Part shown: positions 12,110 through 23,869 of the stretch, in pieces
Position numbering within the stretch: position 1 is the first letter of the stretch
Layout of the letters: each line of letters opens with the position of its first letter
Assembly: GCA_958295665.1 (NCBI GenBank)
Contig: OY282558.1
Span: forward strand, 356,197,053-356,261,052
Reading direction: 5' to 3'
Origin: Tipula vernalis
Taxonomy: Eukaryota > Arthropoda > Insecta > Diptera > Tipulidae
DNA length: 64,000 nucleotides
Made by a program: the position numbers and the translations under genes
Notes under the pieces: generated by a model
Databases searched by the model: none
What the model saw: only the letters and a program-made list of their open reading frames with translations
What the model was told of the DNA's origin: nothing

Positions 12110-13213
12110 TGGAATCCAGGATTTCGTTCTAGGTTTTGCGATGGACAGTAAGGTGGTGGCATTTTTTATCTCTAATTTTTTCAGTGTCGTTCTTACAAGG
12201 TGGTATATTATTTGTGTCGTGTGCTGAGTTAGTTAAAATATCCAACCTGTCCACCGAGCAATTATGTGTTAAAATCACAATCAACAAAAAGTAAATTTTT
12301 ATCTACCGATATCGTCTTACACCGCCTGCTGCGACACAATAATGGAAATCAACAATGCTGCTAATTCAACTGACACCATCTTGATCACAGGGGATTTTAA
12401 TTTTCCAACTATTAGCTGGTCTTATGACGAAGAAATGGATGAAATTTTACCTTTAAACGTGAGTTCTCAAATTTGCGAGGTATAGAACGGTCTGGATCGA
12501 ACTTTAGATCTCATTTTTTGCAAATGAACGAAATCTATTTTAAATAAATGAATCACCATCACTATTAGTTATTAATGATATTAACCACAAACCCTAAAGA
12601 CAACAATGTTATTGATAATCATCAAAACAGCAAGCCGTGTTACAACCTTAGAACGTTAGTTAACGTGGAGAAATTCTAAAAAATTCTTTTTGAGGGCATT
12701 CAACTATTTGTTCCTACTGCTGTGGCCAAATCGAACAAATATCCATCATGGTACGACGAGAAACTAATCAAACTTAAGAACAACAAAGCCTTACAAAGAA
12801 TATCTCAAAATCTGTTCAGTTGAAAGCATACAGAAATTCACTGCGTGTAATCAAAATTTCGAAAGATATTTTGAGATAAAGTATGAGTTTCATTAATGGA
12901 GATTTTTTAAAGCAAAATGTGAAACTAATAGTTACCCAGTGTGTATGACATTCAAGGAACGTAAATCTTGTGACCCGCAGGTTATATGAAAAATGTTTGC
13001 GGAGTTTTTTCAATTAGTTTAAAAGCCGGAAAATCCAAGGTTTGAAACCGAGGATATTCACCGAGCTCTAGATATATTCGAAGACAGATGTGGTCCTATG
13101 ATGTCACTCCAGCTTCATTATTGAAATATTTTACATCATTGGCAATACCTCTGATTCTTCTTTTTAATCAATCATTAAAACTAGCAGTATTTCCAAAAAA
13201 ATATATGAAAGTT
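12110..13213 (+). pseudogene. Jockey-type non-LTR retrotransposon relic (endonuclease and start of RT)
   Basis: Several broken frames read as one ORF2. From about 12110 there are weak endonuclease traces (GGILFVSCAELV). At 12342-12484 a clear stretch contains ILITGDFNFPTISW, the GDFN motif of APE-type endonucleases. The linker follows (YPSWYDEKLIKLK, about 12740-12780). The N-terminal RT motif ends the relic at about 13100-13213 (DVTPASLLKYF, then LILLFNQSLKLAVFPKKY). At least three stops and two frameshifts separate these. The copy ends before the catalytic RT motifs. It resembles the element at 21.5-24.3 kb and is probably related to it. Clade assignment is by motif style only. Confidence 0.75.
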
Positions 13214-13246
13214 TGTCAAATAATAGTTAAACAATAATTAAACATA

Positions 13247-13311
13247 CTTGAATTCTTTTAAAAAAATTCTTTGCTATAAAAAGCAAAGAATTTTATTAAA
13301 AAGAATTCAAG
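13247..13311. repeat. Hairpin-forming inverted repeat
   Basis: Arms of 29 and 30 bases (13247-13275 and 13282-13311) pair with one mismatch and one bulge around a 6-base loop ATAAAA. The outer ends are CTTGAATTCTTTT and AAAAGAATTCAAG. It lies just downstream of the jockey-type relic. No flanking duplication is evident, so I cannot call it a MITE. Confidence 0.75.
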
Positions 13312-16300
13312 CAGCACGGATTGAAAGTAAAAACCAAAATCAAGCGTCATTGGTTCAAGTAACAAACTAATCTAGCTCAGTGAACTAGCTCGGAATTCGG
13401 ATTTTAAAAAAAAACTCGTGTATTACAATATATTCACTCTATCTTACTTAAGTACCGACATCAATATAGCTTGTCAGTTTGCAATTTTTTGTAATTATAG
13501 ACGTTGGACGTGTGATTTACGCGAGCTTTTAGAAATTGGTTATTGTTTTACAGATACCCATAAACGAATTAAAAACGTTAAAATTTTTTATAACGGGTAC
13601 ACAACTTTGACACTTTATCTCGTTCCAAGATGTCAATACGATAATCCACTAGAGAAATTTGCGTTTCAGTACATATTCTTAATTTTGACACAAATAAAAT
13701 TAAGTTGCGTCCACACGAAACTGTTTTTCTGCATTTATAAAACCAGCTGCTCGTTTGTGATTATTCGCCATCTTGTACAATGACACAATGTGTCTACCTA
13801 AGCTTGTTCCACGAATAATTTAACAGCTGTGAGTGAGGTTCCAAAATATCGATTTAACCACAAAATTATCATTTCGCAAAATCGGTTATTTATACGCGAC
13901 CAAATCAATTTGTAGATGGGAAACTTTTTGTGACAATTTTTTTTTTTTAATTTCAACATTTTTAATTCTGCATTAACAATCGCACTGAAATTTAATATCT
14001 TGAATATTTGAAATGAAATAAAAAATATACAAGAGTAAAACGTCACAAGGAAATGTTTGGTATCAAAATTTCACTCCAATGAACTTAAACACAAAAATTT
14101 TCGTTCTAAACATAAGAGCCAACCAAACCAACATCAAACTAATCTTGCAAAACTTTCATTTTTTATCAACTTCCCCAAAAATTTAACTATAACTTACAGA
14201 TTTTAGATACATTCACTGGACCACCTTAAAAAAATAGAACAATTTCCGAACACACACAAAAAATCAAATCAAACATAAAAAAAGGACGAATTTGTATCTT
14301 TTGTCGTAAATATATATGTATATGATATTTATTTATACGTATCCATGTGCTGTGTAGATTTATAGTACATTAAAGTATTATCGGATATTTTTGCGTTACG
14401 TTTCTTGACAAATGATAAAGGATGAAGGACAAATTTCATATTTACAGTTCATTGAATTTTCTAAATGCTAAAAATGAAAAAAAAAAAAAAAAAACAAGAA
14501 ATGAAATATTCAAACGATTTTTCTATTTGTGTATATCAAATCTATCTGCCAGTTACAACACAATAATCACAGCAACAACAAAAATAACCCAAAAAGAAGG
14601 AAGAAAAATTACAATAAAATTCATTAAGAAGAAAAAAAACTTTAATTTATCATTTGAAGGTTGTGTTTTCCCCTTTAAGCACCCAAACGCACAGACAAAT
14701 ACATTTGTTTTAATAGAAAACCAATTCATAAATATAAATAAACGCAACTTGCAAAAACACAGTTGGAGGAAAATACTTTTTCCACTCACAAATAGAAGTA
14801 GAATATTATCATTTTCCGCTAAACAAATTATTATGGTATTTTTGAACTTTAATTGATTTCTCTTGTAAAGTCATGTTGAGATTTTATTTGATGTTATCTA
14901 ATCGTTGAATAAACAATGAGCATCGTTTCCGGTCAATTGAAACAAAGTGAAATTATCTATAAGTGTTAAAAGAGTTTCTTCTTGTGCTAATTGATTCTTG
15001 CACAGTTAATTGGTTCCACAAAATTTATTTTGTCTAGTGCTGAAATTTGTTAACGCCGCATATTATTAAAAAATATAATATATAAATAAATTGATGTTTG
15101 AACGAAATGAAAAACGACCTGAAATTTGACAATATCCATTAGGTTGACGCAACAGGTAGATAGATATGATCAAAAACCAAAACAAAAAAAAAATTTTTGA
15201 AACAATTTATAGCTTTTAACAATACATTTAAATAATTTTATCACAATGAAAGGTAAACAAAGGAAGGAAAAAAAAAATCAAAAATATTTCAATTGTAAAA
15301 TGCTTCAAACACTGCAGATTTCCCAAAAAAAAAAAAAGTATCAGAAAACAAAAAAAGCAAAACCCTTTTAAAAATCACCCCCTTGAGATGAATTTTTTTT
15401 TTCGTTTTCATATCTCAGCGCTTTATCACCAAATTTAAATCTAAATTCAAAATAAAAAAATCCATTCGCTCTCTCGCTTTATAAAGTGGAATCAATTTTG
15501 TTATGTGTGTTGATATTTTTCTTTAATACTATATTATGCTTTCAAGTGTTTTGTAAATATCTACAACAATAACTTCAGCAAAAAAAAAAAAGCTGTTCCC
15601 TTTTAAGCTTTTTTTTTTAAAAAAAACTTCAATAACTTGTACGCTACTACGTATATGTACATATATTATTTTGAAATGCCTCGTTAATATAACACATTAA
15701 GTTTACAATGATGTACTGTAATAAAAAAATAAAAAAAAAATGTGAAATTGAATTTTATTATCAATTAAATTACATAAATTTCAATTTGATAAGAATGAAA
15801 ATTAAATTGAAATATTTTTTCACTTTTTTTATTTTTTTATTTTGTATTCTGTTTAATGGGCTTTCATGACAGGAAATATAAGTTTAAAGTGGTTTTCTCG
15901 TTGGTTGAAATAATTGTATTTTTTAGTTTAATGTTGTACATCATTAAGTGATTTTTACAGTGCCTAGTCTATACATAGATGTAGAAAAACGTACTGATAA
16001 GTTCTAAGTACTTATTTAATATTGATGGTGTGTTTATAGGGTGAACTATTTAGAATCAATTTATACATTTAAATTAACGCTGCATAGCTATATAAATACA
16101 GGGAAGGAATGCTTTCGATAACAAATTTTTCCAGGTTCTAAGTTAAATTCTTATTGTGAATATAATAGGTTTAATTTCTATACTTTTATATAAATATGTG
16201 CTCTAGAATTAAAAGGGCGTAAGTCGACTTATGCCCAAACAACATTTGTAACCGCCACTTAGTTATAATGATTTAATATTATATTAAAAATAATAAAGAA

Positions 16301-16432
16301 TTTGAAATTATTTTATAAAATTTAAGAAAATCTAAAAAAATCGCATCTACGTCCAAACAGTCCTAGGTTCCTCAATCCCTAAAATTTTTAACCCGAAAAA
16401 CTTCCTGAGAACCCGAAAAACTGAGTCGCCGG
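13312..16432. other. Non-coding AT-rich DNA with homopolymer runs
   Basis: Contains many A or T runs, for example an A run of about 19 near 14478. Open frames here (for example 14422-14856) are Lys/Asn-rich products of base composition, not genes. Confidence 0.5.
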
Positions 16433-16699
16433 GTGTCTTCATCCTCTGTTTCATTCAATTGTTGTTCTTCATTTAAATGGTTTAGTGAGGAAGTTTTTAA
16501 CTTAAAGGTTACGTGGAGTGGTGGTCAGGTCTCGATTGGGACTTGGGTCTTTGGTATACCTGAGGATACTAAGATGGTTATTATTAATAGTGGGCTGATG
16601 AATTCAAATATCTCGGGCAACAGTTGGAAGGCCATCAGAACAATGCGTAAGACTAATGGCCAATCGATCGATTTTCGCATTGATCTACAGACCTTCTAG
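16433..16699 (+). pseudogene. Non-LTR ORF1-like fragment, possibly DUF4780-like
   Basis: The open stretch reads as a coherent protein: a Val/Trp segment around TWSGGQVSIGTWVFGIPEDT, then SNISGNSWKAI and NGQSIDFRIDLQTF. This pattern (acidic/Pro strand, an asparagine-rich turn with Trp, then a Gly-Gln plus Phe-Arg-Ile-Asp strand) resembles the DUF4780 region found in ORF1 of some insect non-LTR elements. It has no ATG, so it is a fragment. It sits directly upstream of an endonuclease start on the same strand, which supports an ORF1-ORF2 order. The domain name is tentative. Confidence 0.45.
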
Positions 16700-16797
16700 A
16701 CTATTAATGGTTCCGGCTCAACGTTGCAATATGTCATCGAGAAAATCTCATATTAAATTTTTTCGGGATCTTAAACGTTTTATCCACTTATTTTTTT

Positions 16798-17112
16798 ATG
16801 GTGCATAAAATGACCCCCATAATTGCAATAAAACAGATCAACTTGCAGCGCACTAAGTCAGGTTCACTTGGATTACGGAAGTTGCTTGCTGAATTTCTCA
16901 CAGATATTTGGATAATTCAGGTTCTGTACCTTCTTGATGGTACGGTTTCTGGATTGAAATATGCTAACGGCAGAATCTTCTGTAAGGCTCCTATTATTAA
17001 AAGTAGATCCTGCATTTTTATTAGTAATAACATCTTTGTTACGGTCATTGACGAGCGTAATGCGGCTGATCTGACAGCCATTCCTGTTAGCATAGACAAG
17101 TATATTAGATGA
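16798..17112 (+). pseudogene. Non-LTR endonuclease N-terminus (LOA/R1-like)
   Basis: QINLQRTKSGSLGLRKLL followed by a hydrophobic strand is the opening of APE-type endonucleases in LOA- and R1-like retrotransposons, where the text usually runs into an IQEPW motif. Here that site reads IQVLYL, so the conserved Glu is missing or shifted. VSGLKYANGRIFCK and SRSCIFISNNI continue the domain. It ends at 17110-17112, about 105 residues in, well before the catalytic Asp/His residues. The rest of the element is absent. Confidence 0.6.
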
Positions 17113-18640
17113 ACCAAACCAGAATAATTTTGCGTTTTTTTGAACAGAAACGCAATATTAAATATGTTGGTAATATTTTATCTTGGACTCAAAATAATAC
17201 AACAACGATTCAAGTAACACCATCTATCGTAAATAAATATAAATGGTGAGTTGTGCACCATTAAGGATGCAATCAAAATTAATAGCATTACTGTGTTCTC
17301 TAGAAAACGTTTTTTTCTACCGACCACTTAACTGAACCACAACGCAAATCTATCGAGATCGTTTAAAGTAGTGTACAGTCAGAAATCGAGGTTATTACTA
17401 TCATGAGCAGTCTCCTCGGGTAATTTGTGAGAGTCGATTTTGTATCTCTCTTTTTTCGAAATACGAGTTTCAAGAAGTCAATTTAGAAAAACTCACTCTC
17501 TCTTTAATACCGATAACATATACCGATAATTTTAGATATTTTCGAAACTGTTCGAATTTAATTAGGGTTGAATTAAGCGCAGAATTAGGGATGGGTTAGT
17601 TAAATTCTTGAAAATTGATATTTTCGGAATTTTGAATTAACCTATACAGATTTCAGGGTTTGATAAACTTTACTAAGTTGCTTGTTGCCGAAGTTATTTG
17701 AAATTATCAATTTTATTCAATATTTTCGAGGTTATTTGGAGTTCTCTAGTAATTTTTTCAAGAAAGATGTTGTTGTGGCTTTTTTATTTGCTTACAGCAT
17801 TTATTACAGATTGTTACAAAGTAACTGATTTTTTTCACTTTTCAAAATTATTGAATACTAATATTATACGAGGTTTTAAGAATATTCAAAATTTCTTCAG
17901 AATATCTTGATTATTTGAATTTATTCGGATTTATTCGATTTAAGTCGAGATTTTTGATACTTTATATGATTTATGGGAAATTTCAAGCTTATTCGTAGTT
18001 CGTTTGGCACTTAATGTAATGTAATAGATATTATTTGAGGTGCTCAAAATTATAACCATTACTCAATATATTCGTTTCAGGTTTTGCGACTCTTCAGGTT
18101 AATCGAGTCCTAGTGGTTTCTCGATTTTCAATATTGCTTTATGATTCTAAATTGATTCGAGTTTTCTGGGAATATTCGCAATTTTTTTTTTTTTTTTTGT
18201 GTGGTAGTGTAGGTTGTAGTGATTTGTGAGATTTTGAGATTAGACGTTCGGTAAATTTTCAAGAATATTGCAGATTTTAGAAATTATTGGAGACTTTTGG
18301 TTTTACAGAAAAATATTTAAAGTTCCCAAAACAATATAAGCAAATTTGTTATTGGAACACAAATTTTGAAAGCAAATTGTTTTTGAACACTTAGGGTCGT
18401 TTAAGTCAATAGACTAACAAACCTATATACATACCCTAAGCGTTACTACTACAAGGTTTATGTTAAGGAGAAATTGGAGAAAATTTGTTTTTAATTTCAA
18501 CAAATCATTATATCATTATAAAAAGCACTATAATCAAAATAAACATTCCTTCAGGTGATTTTAGGGTAATGGAAAATACACTTGCGGACATAAAATTTCC
18601 GACGCTTTTCGAATCCTGTTTCAAAAATAGAGGTTTACAG
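17113..18640. other. Non-coding AT-rich DNA, nothing recognised
   Basis: Only short spurious open frames; T run of about 16 near 18183. Confidence 0.5.
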
Positions 18641-18649
18641 TTAAAAAAA

Positions 18650-19490
18650 TGACCTTGATTTTCAAATAACCTTAAAATTGGCCTGAAGGTCAAATGCATT
18701 AATGCAGATGGATGACCCCTATTGTCGCTAATAATTTTTGTCTAAACCATTTTTTTGTAGCTGGATCATTTTAGGAGATATTTGGACCCTTCGATTAAAA
18801 TGGGTAACCCAGTATAACATAACCATGACGTTTTGACCCAGTATAACCATAATTTCAATGACGTATGACCCATTTTAATCCATATAACTTTTCAGGAAAG
18901 CCTTCTACGGAAAAAAAAATTGAACTAAAGTTGTTGTTAAAGTCGATGATCTGATTTATATAGAAGTCAAGTCAACTTTTTAAATAGGAACCGTTACTTT
19001 TGACATCGGAAATAGAAAGAGCGCAAAATTTTTAGTCATAATGTGTCGTCCATTACCACCAAAGGTCACATGAAGGTCATACTCATAAATGAAGCTAAAT
19101 CTCACCGGAAAAGCATTATTTTTTGTGTACCGTTTCATTTAATAAAATTTTGGTAAAATTACTTTTGGTCAATTATGGCCTTCCAAGGTCACCAGAAGGT
19201 TAACAACCGCTTATTTTATGAAAATCATTCAAATAAAAGGTAGTTTGATCAACATTTTTTTAAACGAAACTGTAAACTTAGTAGGAAGAATGCTTTTTCC
19301 GGATTTATTTAGCTTGACTTTTGACCTTCAGATAAACTTGGAAGGGCTTGGAAAATGCATATTCGTACGTAAAATGTCGAACTCTGTCCTTTCCCAGCGA
19401 CAAAAATAAGAGTTCTTGTTTTAAGAAAATGACTTCTAATTACCGTGATCTTATACCTTAAGATCAAAGTCAAGGTAACCTATGACCTCA
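18650..19490. repeat. Cluster of AAGGTCA motifs
   Basis: AGGTCA half-sites, mostly as AAGGTCA, occur on either strand at about 18650, 18684, 19060, 19071, 19182, 19322 and 19482. Several have the extended form seen in monomeric nuclear-receptor (FTZ-F1/ERR-like) sites; 18650-18658 is TCAAGGTCA on the minus strand and 19182-19191 is TCCAAGGTCA on the plus strand. They could be regulatory, or they could be relics of a repeat family. The sequence alone does not decide. Confidence 0.4.
18793..18880. repeat. Inverted repeat enclosing a tandem duplication
   Basis: GATTAAAATGGGT (18793-18805) is exactly inverted at 18868-18880. Between them ACCCAGTATAAC occurs twice, about 29 bases apart, each followed by a segment ending in ATGACG. 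Confidence 0.6.
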
Positions 19491-20239
19491 TTCGAACCAT
19501 AAAACTTTTGTTTAACATTTTTTTTCGTATGAGGCTTTCCTTAAGAGTAATTTCGCGCTTAATTAAAATGGCTTTTTCAGCGACTTTATACATGTTTTTC
19601 TTGTGAGAAGGTAGTGTGATGAATGAAAGTAAAACGAAAAATTTAAATTGCCTAAAAATTGGAAGCTGTAGTAAGACTTTGAGGGATTTTGTAGGACACG
19701 TAAAGAAATACATAAGAAGACGAATTATGGTTAGCTCAAAAAGTTGGGCATGAAATTACAATTTTTCCTGCACGCGTTTATTTTCTATTAAAAAATTTGA
19801 ATTTCTTTACGCAGCCGCCTCTGCGGTGGTTGAGTATGACGAAATGGTTCGGTTTCCGATGGAAAGACTCATGAAATGATTTTTCAAATAATTGAGGGTA
19901 AATTATTTTCCAATAAACGTGTTTGGGGTTATTGGTCTGAATTTGCTGAGCTAACACAAATATTCAATTCATTTTATTTATTTAAAAATTACCAACATTG
20001 TACATAAAGATTTCACCTATTTAGATGTTGTCGTTATTTTTGGAACAATATTTTTATTTTTTACAACAGAATAACCGTTTAAAAGATTTGTTAAAACAAT
20101 TTTGTCAGTATAATTTATAACTAAACTATTCAAAATGCACTTTTTATGACATACCCGGTATATAATCTGTTAAAAAAATATCCTATTAGTTCTCCAGTCC
20201 TACGAGTGTCGGATTTTACAAAACCAATTAAGTTAACTA

Positions 20240-20581
20240 GTGATCCTAGTAATTGGGTCAATACTGTTACAGGAATTGCATGGTTTCAACAATAGAGTAT
20301 TCCCACCGCGGCATGCGGCTATACACTATCTTACCTTCTCTTACAATACCACTCGTCGTCTTTCAACAAATTATGTGCAAAACGAGGTAATATTTGATTT
20401 TACTCCGAACATTCCTAGAACATTATCCAAAGAACCTGAACCAATTTACACCATGGATTATTATAGCCAAGCTCTTAAGAGCTATTTCCAAAAAAGAAAA
20501 CACGCCCCCTTAAAATGGATGAAGATTTCTTTTACAATCCTTTTCTCATTCTTCCGACCTCAGGGGTGCGATTCTGGTTAA
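20240..20581 (+). other. Unrecognised open reading frame, partial
   Basis: I do not recognise the product. About 113 codons with ordinary amino-acid composition, unlike the Lys/Asn/Phe-rich spurious frames nearby. It has a basic stretch (FQKRKHAPLKWMK) followed by a hydrophobic run (ISFTILFSFF), and an aromatic/proline segment (VIFDFTPNIPRTLS). The last few codons run into the inverted-repeat terminus at 20565, so the frame is probably cut by an insertion. It could be an exon or transposon fragment; I assign no function. Confidence 0.2.
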
Positions 20582-21549
20582 GTGATAGTTTGAAATGATA
20601 AAAAACTTTTTCATTACCATCTAGTCATCCGTTTAAATTTTTTCCATTGCTCAAAACAAAATTATGCATGTCTTTTTGCACTATAATAGTTTGTACACGG
20701 TGTTCTGCGATTTCAAGTAAGCGACGAATGATAAATTTGTGACGAATTTAAAAGAGATTCAATAATTTTATCAGACTATGGTATACCATAATAATTACTG
20801 AAATATGTAGAATATATTTAATTACGTTTACAAATAAATTAGTTTTTAAGAAAAGTAATGTACCAAATTTTTGTGTGCACTGCGATATACACATATGTAT
20901 ATATGCATATAAACGTTTGTTTTTAAGATTTTAAATTTTAACCCGTTTGATTTGATAACCCGATGTTTCACGTTATATCTCTCAGTTTCTTTTTATAGAA
21001 TCTGAATAATTTGTGTAATTTGGCAACTGCAAATTCAAAATCAACGTAAAATCTACTCTAGGAAATTGAAAAAGCCTTAAAATATTCTATTTATTGGAAA
21101 TAATTACGTGAAAAGTGAACCTGAAATACCTTCTATAAAGAAAGATTTTGCAAAATGAGAATAATAAAACCTGGTATAGGTTTATTGGCCTTAGTTCACA
21201 ATGATGGTTTTGTTTGAAAAAATGTCGTCAATGTTAAATTGTCGTTAAGTGGGCGCAAATTCCAGAAAGAATACTTGTTCGACACGTAAAATGAAAGGTA
21301 AGGGCAAAAATGTTTTATGCTTTACTCTGTGGTATTACCATCTTTATCTGCTGAAATGCTTTCTGAAAAATTAAAAGAACATCGGGATTTTTTAACAAAC
21401 CAATCAGTTGAATGTATTCCGGTAACGATGTTAAGCATCCTTTTAAAAAATTCGAGATCCTAAATTTGATTTCAGAAAAATTAACTATAGGAACTATAAG
21501 CTCCAGTACAATTTTAAACAATAACAAACACATTGTACATACGATATAG

Positions 21550-22278
21550 TATCAAAATAGCACAGAAACAATTTAATCACTAAAATAAAGTCACAACAAC
21601 TACTCAGTTCGTTCTAACATTTCGACATTGAATTCAAAGGTTCGTCACTTCCATAATTAGTTCTATGAGAATCTATTTTCAAGGGTGTGCGAGTTCGAAG
21701 ATTTCTACATTACATATCATTTCTACGTGTTGACGACGAATTTCAAGAGGAAAGGCAAAATTCTCAAGGAATTACATCTTTCAACATATGGAGATAGATA
21801 TCTAATATTTTCGCACCACGGTAATCGGTTGTCAAACCCACCAAATTAGAAAAGATTTTTCTACTGGCTCAATCCTAATTATGTGATCCCTGTAACGGGA
21901 ACACCAGACGCATGATGCACATTCGAGCTATGAGCGAAAAAATTTGATACAAGGCAAACAAAAATTATGGGATTATTAAACTCTTGAATGGTACGTTTTA
22001 GGAATTCTAACATAGATTTGGTTTTAGAACAGATCAAGTCTAAGGTTCTTTATTTCATTTACTCATGCCAAATTATTAATTGCAATATTGTAATCATAAA
22101 TAAAATGTGATGTTGAAAGTGTAAAACTCATCATTTTGCACTCTGTTACATTTAAATATAACAAGGGTAAACTATTTTTAAGTCATCGGCATTTATAATA
22201 CAATGGGAAAATTTTGTACTTTTCGTGATATCATTAAAAAACAATATGAAAATAAGCGAACCGACATGCGAGCCCTGG
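21550..22278 (-). pseudogene. Jockey-type RT palm end and C-terminal tail
   Basis: Picks up just beyond the MITE with GLACRFAY in one frame and SLIFILFFNDITKST in another, then IINADDLK, which replaces the usual YADD/FADD box with NADD. The thumb region follows (LNVTECKMMSFTLST). The tail near 21720-21960 has a segment resembling YASCVWCPRYRDHIIRIE of jockey-type ORF2. Multiple frameshifts; not functional. Confidence 0.7.
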
Positions 22279-22439
22279 GGTGAGATGTTGTAACCATCAC
22301 GTTTTTCGCTTCGATGCATTTTCGATAGAATAACGGTATTTTAGAACTAGCTAAATTGTTTTAAAATTTTATATTTTTAACAAAGCAGTACAGTTATTCT
22401 ATCGAAAAGCGAAAAACGTGATGGTTACAACATCTCACC
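22279..22439. mobile_element. Palindromic MITE inserted in the jockey-type RT
   Basis: Terminal arms 22279-22311 and 22407-22439 are perfect 33-base inverted repeats starting GGTGAGATGTTG. A second inverted block (left 22321-22338) continues the stem after a 9-base interruption CGATGCATT on the left. Length is about 161 bases, with no coding capacity. The insertion is precisely placed because the RT reading resumes on the other side. The flanks CCTGG and TTTGA compare with an expected CTTGA target, suggesting a diverged 5-base duplication. Confidence 0.8.
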
Positions 22440-23440
22440 TTTGAGGTATCCCAGAATGCACATAATTTGTATCAGACAAAGTATTGTTAATTTTTACACA
22501 TTGCATCCGCCTAGTAAGATATGACTCATTTGATCAAATTATCATTAACACCAAGTACTTTTCATTTTTCCAGAAGTCAAACGTCAACACCTCTGTTGCA
22601 CGTTTCATAAATTTTATTAAGTTTGATACAGAAGAATCTCCTCGGAAAAAACCTTGCTGTTCATCTACTACAAGCGACTTAAGACCGAAAAACATATAAT
22701 CACAAACAATCGACTCAAACAATTTAGGAATTCCCGATAATAATGAAATACCTCTGTAGTTAGATACTTCACTTCTCTTTCCTGATTTAAACACCGGTAC
22801 AATATAAGACGATTTCCAAACAACCGGAAAAACCCCTTTCAAAAGTGAAATATTAAATAAAATTGACAAAGGCTGAGCCATTTCATTACAGTATTGTTTA
22901 AGAAAATTTGAAGAAATACGATCTGGGCCACATCCATCCTTAAAAAGATGAAGGGATTTAATGATATCATCTGGAGAGGGATATACAAGCGTGTTGGTAC
23001 AACTGTTTTCATCTTCAACAAAATCAGTACGTTTATAAACATTTTCAGTTATATCATTGAACGATATTGTTGACGGAAACAAAAACAAATTTTTCTTTTG
23101 GAATCACAAAGTTCCAGAATGACTTTGGATTTATATTATTTTTCCATAAAAGCAATAAAATTGTTGTATGCAGTACAACGTAAACAATCAAAAAATGATA
23201 GTCTGTCGTCAGCACTCTTGGAGATCTTCCACTTTCGTCATTGTTAAACAGCAGCGGATTGTTAAGATTAACCTTTCCAACAGAAATTTGGACTAGAAGC
23301 CATAAAAATAAAATGTCATAGAATATTTGCACATCACGGTTAACGTCCATGTCCACCAAAGCCCGAATCCCAGTCAACCGATTTGAAATAAGACATCAGA
23401 CTATCATTGTGCTGTCATAACTAAAATCAAAAAATTTAAT
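22440..23440 (-). pseudogene. Jockey-type RT, N-terminal and palm part
   Basis: The linker (NPKSFWNFV, 23100-23130) is in one frame. From 23088 another frame carries the RT with GPDRISSNFLKQY, GVFPVVWKSSYIVPVFKSG, SNYRGISLLSGIPKLFE and QQGFFRGDSS. The segment with the first catalytic Asp (normally LDxxKAFD) is missing; after KFMKR the sequence passes to the next motif region. A TGA at 22534-22536 interrupts, then the same frame goes on (SNESYLTRRMQCVKINNTLS) to the HSGIPQ motif, where the MITE has inserted. Confidence 0.8.
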
Positions 23441-23869
23441 TGAATTATAATTTACCGTATTTCCTTGACAAATTTACAACAACAATTACATATAATAAAT
23501 CCCCGCAAGAATAACATTAACCCAAAAAAAAATTGGGTTTAATTAAACATAATTCTAATTCTTGGTTATGATACCTGCCACCAGAGTCAAAATACATAGT
23601 AAATTTATATTTTATTTCGAAAGGTTGGCTTTTGTCAATTAAATCAAATTGGCTATTTTCTTGGAAAAAAAATTAATCCAGAATAATTCGAAATAAATTT
23701 TGGTCAACAAAATACGCTTATTGTTGATATAGGAATTAGACTACAAAAATTCTGATGTGTTTAAAATGAAAATAAATCCAGAAATATTTCATTATACTAG
23801 TTGGGTACATTATTTATCTGGACAAAGGCATACGACAAAATACCACCCGATGTTATACTGTGCGGAATG

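Noticed and set aside
14422..14856. 144-codon Lys/Asn-rich open frame
   Set aside because: Driven by A-rich composition and a long A run; no domain pattern.
20240..20581. DM4/DM12-type secreted protein fragment
   Set aside because: The aromatic/proline pattern hinted at this family, but the expected cysteines and tail motif are absent.
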